DNA of 64,000 nucleotides from contig JAHLKC010000139.1 in NCBI GenBank assembly GCA_025449115.1, forward strand, positions 46,596-110,595. The letters run 5' to 3'. This document shows positions 63,238 to 64,000 of the stretch, in pieces. Numbering within the stretch: position 1 is the stretch's first letter; every line of letters starts with the position of its first letter. The translations under genes were made by a program, and so were the position numbers. Under the pieces are notes generated by a model, which ran no database searches, was not told the origin of the DNA, and saw only the letters and a list, made by a program, of their open reading frames with translations. Source of the DNA: Chytridium lagenaria (taxonomy: Eukaryota > Chytridiomycota > Chytridiomycetes > Chytridiales > Chytridiaceae).

Positions 63238-63883
63238 CTATCCGAAGAGGTGTAACTCAAGTTTGTACGCGTCGCGTAAACGAGATGTTGATCCCCTCAA
63301 ACTACCACGTGACAGGCTTCTAGCTCTTCCCTTGTCAGGAGAAAAGCTAGCTGAATTTCGAATACGCTGAGACCGGCGAGGTGGTGACGGGGGCAGTTCC
63401 TCAGATAAGATTCGTCGAGACCTGCGAGGTGGGGACTCTGAAAATCGTGGCAATGGTCTTACTCCTGGTCGGCGCACGCGGTTATTGGCTACAGCAACGT
63501 CATGCTCAAAAGAAGCTGAGGAGACTCTTCGTTGTGCTTTGTCATGAAAACTAATTACTAAAGTGCTTGAAGCAAGAAAAACTTACAGTTGCTGCTGTTT
63601 GTTAAGGCATCCACAGATCCCCTAATAGTTTCAAGTTTTTTCGAAGTTGTCAAGTCTTTCCTTCAACGCCAAAAGAGAGGATTCAAAACTTTTCTGCATA
63701 TTGTCTTGCGCTTGACGTAGATAAGAGAAGTTAGATGCAAGCGTTCTCTGAGTCAAGTTGTTTTCGTGTATAAGAAGGACGAGACTGTCTTGTTGTGCAG
63801 CAGCAGTCTGCAAATTCTTGCCGCCAACGCTAACAATGAAACAGTCGTTCAGCCTTTTGAGCTCGTTAACACCGAACCCTAAA
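63238..63883 (-). CDS. Basic protein with coiled coil and repeated PPRRS motif, 5'-partial, unrecognised
   Basis: Reading the minus strand, an exon starting after an acceptor at about 63884 encodes a helical part (FGVNELKRLNDCFIVSVGG, SLVLLIHENNLTQRTLASNF, LLALKERLDNFEK). After one extra A in an A-run near 63650 it continues to a GTAAGT donor at about 63590. An exon from about 63540 follows with HDKAQRRVSSASFEHDVAV, then two copies of PPRRS(R/Q)RI, then a Ser/Arg-rich end at 63238. Earlier exons lie beyond the window or in the repeat at its end. The basic motif may be DNA-binding or nuclear. No family recognised. Confidence 0.5.
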
Positions 63884-63950
63884 TCAAAAATAAGTTAATT
63901 TTAATATTTTAATTGTCAGCCAAAACATCAAATAAATGCACAGTATACAA

Positions 63951-64000
63951 CAGTATACTACCGCACACTACATTATACTGCCGCACACTACAGTGTACTG
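63951..64000. repeat. 20-bp tandem repeat running off the window
   Basis: Units of CAGTATACTACCGCACACTA type at 63951, 63971 and 63991 (the last cut by the window end). Confidence 0.85.

Overview
The window looks like nuclear DNA of an early-diverging, flagellated (zoosporic) fungus, most likely a chytrid. Short spliceosomal introns (about 35-500 bp, GT..AG) interrupt most genes. Intergenic DNA is AT-rich and full of microsatellites. The gene set mixes fungal housekeeping with a kinesin-9 motor (KIF6 type), a family known from organisms with motile flagella. No rRNA or tRNA gene was recognised.

Layout. 0-1.9 kb: a frame-broken, unrecognised Ser/Thr/Pro-rich gene (+). 3.1-7.8 kb: KIF6-like kinesin (+). 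8.5-11.5 kb: DHA2-type MFS exporter (+), whose first intron holds a cluster of perfect DNA hairpins. 12.4-13.6 kb: a roughly 250-bp tandem repeat that includes the 3' end of the next gene. 13.4-15.0 kb: polytopic membrane protein (-). 15.8-18.2 kb: Ser-rich single-pass protein (+). 19.8-21.8 kb: glucose-6-phosphate isomerase (+). 22.5-26.7 kb: two tandem paralogues (-) with leucine-rich ectodomain, Ser/Thr stalk, one membrane helix and a cytoplasmic SAM domain. 28.2-31.7 kb: F-box/ankyrin gene (-). 32.0-33.4 kb: two small genes (-). 33.5-35.0 kb: F-box/LRR-like gene (+). 35.5-36.8 kb: tandem DJ-1/PfpI protein (-). 37.4-38.3 kb: GPI-anchored Ser/Thr-rich wall protein (-). 40.3-42.2 kb: acidic, probably nuclear protein (+). 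45.3-45.6 kb: small secreted cysteine-rich protein (-). 48.0-49.2 kb: bHLH transcription factor (+). 51.7-52.7 and 56.0-57.0 kb: duplicated secreted proteins with a JAB/JAMM-like (DUF4329-like) domain (+), flanking a second F-box/ankyrin gene (+). 57.7-58.5 kb: zinc-finger gene with acidic tail (+). 58.5-62.3 kb: a 5'-truncated Ty1/copia retrotransposon (-). 63.2 kb to the end: part of a basic/coiled-coil gene (-).

There is no operon-like logic. The striking themes are cell-surface and signalling paralogues (LRR-SAM, JAB-like), F-box proteins (three), and local tandem duplication.

One caution applies throughout. Many obvious genes, including the essential isomerase, change frame by one base, often in a homopolymer. 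I read these mostly as sequence or assembly indels, so gene spans here bridge such breaks. Exon boundaries were read by eye from splice sites and frame continuity.
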